A DNA stretch of 64,000 nt, from positions 62,001 through 126,000 of the forward strand of contig JAMPXB010000008.1 in assembly GCA_023701435.1 (NCBI GenBank). The letters run 5' to 3'. The notes beneath the pieces are model-generated. The model was not told the DNA's origin, searched no databases, and was given only the letters and a program-made list of their open reading frames with translations. Positions within the stretch are counted from its first letter, which is position 1; every line of letters begins with the position of its first letter. Shown here one piece after another: positions 62,358 through 64,000 of this stretch. This stretch comes from Bacteriovoracaceae bacterium (GTDB lineage Bacteria; Bdellovibrionota; Bacteriovoracia; Bacteriovoracales; Bacteriovoracaceae). The position numbers and the translations under genes are program-made.

Positions 62358-63655
62358 AATTTTTCTCTTTATGTCTAATGAGCGTTCTTTATACGGCACC
62401 AGTACTCGCCTCCACAGACTATGCCTCAATGCTTAACAAGCTGGATCAAAAGATTGCCCAGCTAGAAAATCAAAAGCACACTCATACTCCTGACAGAGTC
62501 GTAACTGTTCCATGGAGTGTTGTAGATAAACGTGAAGGAAATTTGTGGTCTGCCATTACTCAGAGCTATGATTTCCTAAGAAGCTATTATGTCTCTGAGA
62601 GATACAATTATCTTTATGAAGGAATGAAAGCTAATTCTTTGGGCCATCCGCAACGGATTAATTCATTAAAAACGTGGATCCAGAAAGAAAACAAGCTCTT
62701 GCTCTCAAAGAGATTAAATCCCAAATTTTATAATGAGTGGAATGGGCATGTCTCAAAAATCAAATCCGCTATCGATGAAATCGCCAAGCCTCGCCCGGAA
62801 GTCAGATCAGTCGTGGCCGGTAAAGACTTGCAAAATGAACAATATCTTTTTTTAAAAGAAGTTAAAAAAGAACTCCAAGCTCTGGAAAAATCCACCAAGC
62901 CACAAGTTATCACCGTGTTGGATAAACACCCCGAGGTCATGGAGACAGCACCCACTTTTATGGAAACGCTGGGAAGTAACAACGGCTTGATGATCCTTGG
63001 AGGCCTTAACGTTCTGACACTTGGATTTTTCTTATTCGGCAGAAAAAATAACAAGAAAAAAGTAAGAAGAGTAAATACCAGAACAGTACCTTCAAATCCT
63101 GTTTATGATCTGCCTCCTCTCCCCATTGAAGCGATGGAAGCCAGTTCATTAGATAATGCCATGGATCTCGAGATGGACAGCACTGAAACAATCCATCCAG
63201 GGATTAGCCTTGAAGAAGAATGTATCAAGGTTATTGAAGAGAATGATCATCTTTTAAAGATTGCCGATATTAAGGTTTATCCTGTTAATCGTAGTCCCTT
63301 TAAGACCAATGTTCATGTTCCTCAAGAAAAGGTCACAGAGGCCCTTGGGTGGCTTTTAAAGGGCACTATTGCCATTGCCAACACAACAGGCTCTAAAATT
63401 TCACACATGGAATGGAATTGCCGGGAAAATGGCGGAAGAGTTTCGCTAGACCTGGTTTTACACGGCCTAGAGTGTGATTATAAATCACTTTATCTCAACG
63501 CTCTGGTTGAAGGTGATGGCTCCGCTCCTGCTCACTTTGGCAGAACAGAAATGGCCTTGGACGGGCATTTACCTTCAGTGATGTTCAAGAAGGGAAATAA
63601 AAAGACCACTATTTCTCTGGGTGTTGATTCTCACGGTCATTCACTAAGTCACTAA
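62354..63655 (+). CDS. signal-peptide and single-TM protein with cytoplasmic domain, unknown
   Basis: A 433-residue protein with a signal peptide (cut near VLAS, about residue 19), a periplasmic helical part (20-205) with heptad-like spacing near the start, one membrane helix at about 210-232 (MILGGLNVLTLGFFLFG) followed by basic residues, and a cytoplasmic part (about 280-433) with a GHGH-rich end. The orientation is the same as the FliF/FliG-like protein (periplasm first, then cytoplasm), which suggests they share a complex. I could not match the cytoplasmic domain to a family. Confidence 0.65.
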   Translation: MKFFSLCLMSVLYTAPVLASTDYASMLNKLDQKIAQLENQKHTHTPDRVVTVPWSVVDKREGNLWSAITQSYDFLRSYYVSERYNYLYEGMKANSLGHPQRINSLKTWIQKENKLLLSKRLNPKFYNEWNGHVSKIKSAIDEIAKPRPEVRSVVAGKDLQNEQYLFLKEVKKELQALEKSTKPQVITVLDKHPEVMETAPTFMETLGSNNGLMILGGLNVLTLGFFLFGRKNNKKKVRRVNTRTVPSNPVYDLPPLPIEAMEASSLDNAMDLEMDSTETIHPGISLEEECIKVIEENDHLLKIADIKVYPVNRSPFKTNVHVPQEKVTEALGWLLKGTIAIANTTGSKISHMEWNCRENGGRVSLDLVLHGLECDYKSLYLNALVEGDGSAPAHFGRTEMALDGHLPSVMFKKGNKKTTISLGVDSHGHSLSH

Positions 63656-63670
63656 ACAACAGATCAAAAT

Positions 63671-63699
63671 AAAAAAACCGCCCGAGGGCGGTTTTTTTT
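63671..63699. terminator. bidirectional rho-independent terminator
   Basis: CCGCCC and GGGCGG with a short loop are flanked by A7 on the left and T8 on the right, so both strands carry a stem followed by a T run. It ends the surface-locus transcript and the convergent gene at the right edge. Confidence 0.9.
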
Positions 63700-64000
63700 A
63701 TTTCTTTTCCTGAACTTCAGTTGCTTCAACTTCTTTAAACAATGCTGTATCCGATGCTGGCGGTGCTCCTTCGGCATCCTGGAACAGAACCCCTACTCGA
63801 ACATTGGCCTTTTTATTGCCAACTGGTTCCAGTACTCTGATCACTGCTCTTCTATTGAGCTTGGCGATCTCACGAGGTGGCACACCGTTTTTGGCCTTAG
63901 CCTTATACTCAGAGACCGGTTCGCGGTCGCCTTTGGCCACAGCTGCCATGTACTCACCTTTAAAGCCAAAATACTCAAAACGAGCTGCCACCGTAGCCGA
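63698..64000 (-). CDS. hypothetical protein (partial, N-terminus off window)
   Basis: The open frame continues past the right edge; a GTG at 63991 could be the start, but no ribosome-binding site can be judged in the eight bases beyond it. The visible 97-100 residues are soluble and charged, with a strand-rich centre (RAVIRVLEPVGNKKANVRVGVLF) and a Glu/Lys tail ending at EKK. No family is recognised. It ends inside the bidirectional terminator. Confidence 0.55.
   Translation of the reverse strand, partial: SATVAARFEYFGFKGEYMAAVAKGDREPVSEYKAKAKNGVPPREIAKLNRRAVIRVLEPVGNKKANVRVGVLFQDAEGAPPASDTALFKEVEATEVQEKK

Noticed and set aside
1-64000. tRNA, rRNA, CRISPR arrays, insertion sequences, prophage
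   Set aside because: None were recognised on reading both strands; direct repeats with spacer pattern and transposase motifs were absent.

Overview
The window looks like chromosome of a predatory or gliding deltaproteobacterium-like organism, most probably Bdellovibrionota and within that the Bacteriovorax/Peredibacter side. The reasons are moderate-to-low GC with A/T-rich coding, many exported and lipid-anchored proteins of unknown function, TPR-rich adventurous-gliding (Glt-type) genes, very large surface lipoproteins, FabI, and many short overlaps between genes. This is inferred from gene content, not from an rRNA gene; I found no rRNA, tRNA, CRISPR array, insertion sequence or prophage. 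No gene-free stretch reaches 300 bases.

Layout. 1-7049 (minus): a tightly overlapping operon resembling part of the Myxococcus Glt gliding complex: outer-membrane beta-barrel, GltC-like TPR protein, large GltD-like TPR protein, GltE/AglT-like TPR lipoprotein, a tiny periplasmic protein, and an FHA protein (GltG/PglI-like) running off the left edge. 7117-12766 (minus): an AddAB-like helicase-nuclease pair. 12861-15425: Hsp33, a lipoprotein with a possible phosphatase-like tail, and a membrane protein. 15530-21325 (plus): a membrane iron-sulfur oxidoreductase followed by three overlapping secreted proteins of unknown function. 21391-25340: hisS-valS. 25462-46371: housekeeping and accessory genes (CheX-like protein, glycosyltransferase 9, DUF5996, CysZ/EI24-like membrane protein, DUF309, fabI, exported metalloprotease, MotB-like coiled-coil/OmpA protein, exported HNH nuclease, CBS protein, SDR, lipidated methyltransferase, MFS transporter, DoxX, UPF0178, glutathione peroxidase and a multi-PAS histidine kinase). 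46509-63655 (plus): a second envelope locus with two giant lipoproteins (about 1,800 and 1,732 aa), two outer-membrane barrel-like proteins, a PEGA/TPR protein, a membrane protein combining a FliF-like periplasmic part with a FliG-like cytoplasmic part, and two further genes, the last a signal-peptide/TM protein. 63698 to the end: an incomplete minus-strand gene.

How it fits together. The left operon and the right locus both look like parts of a trans-envelope motility or surface-transport machine: periplasmic TPR scaffold, FHA-regulated inner-membrane protein, outer-membrane barrels, giant surface lipoproteins, and a flagellar-switch-like inner-membrane protein. The FliF/FliG-like protein next to giant lipoproteins is the best candidate for an undescribed system. 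A second theme is inverted repeats covering ribosome-binding sites or start codons (about 35376, 38346, 40780 and 57156). A further candidate is an ATT start codon at 58439. The MotB-like gene ending at 32934 appears to be interrupted by a frameshift at an A run.
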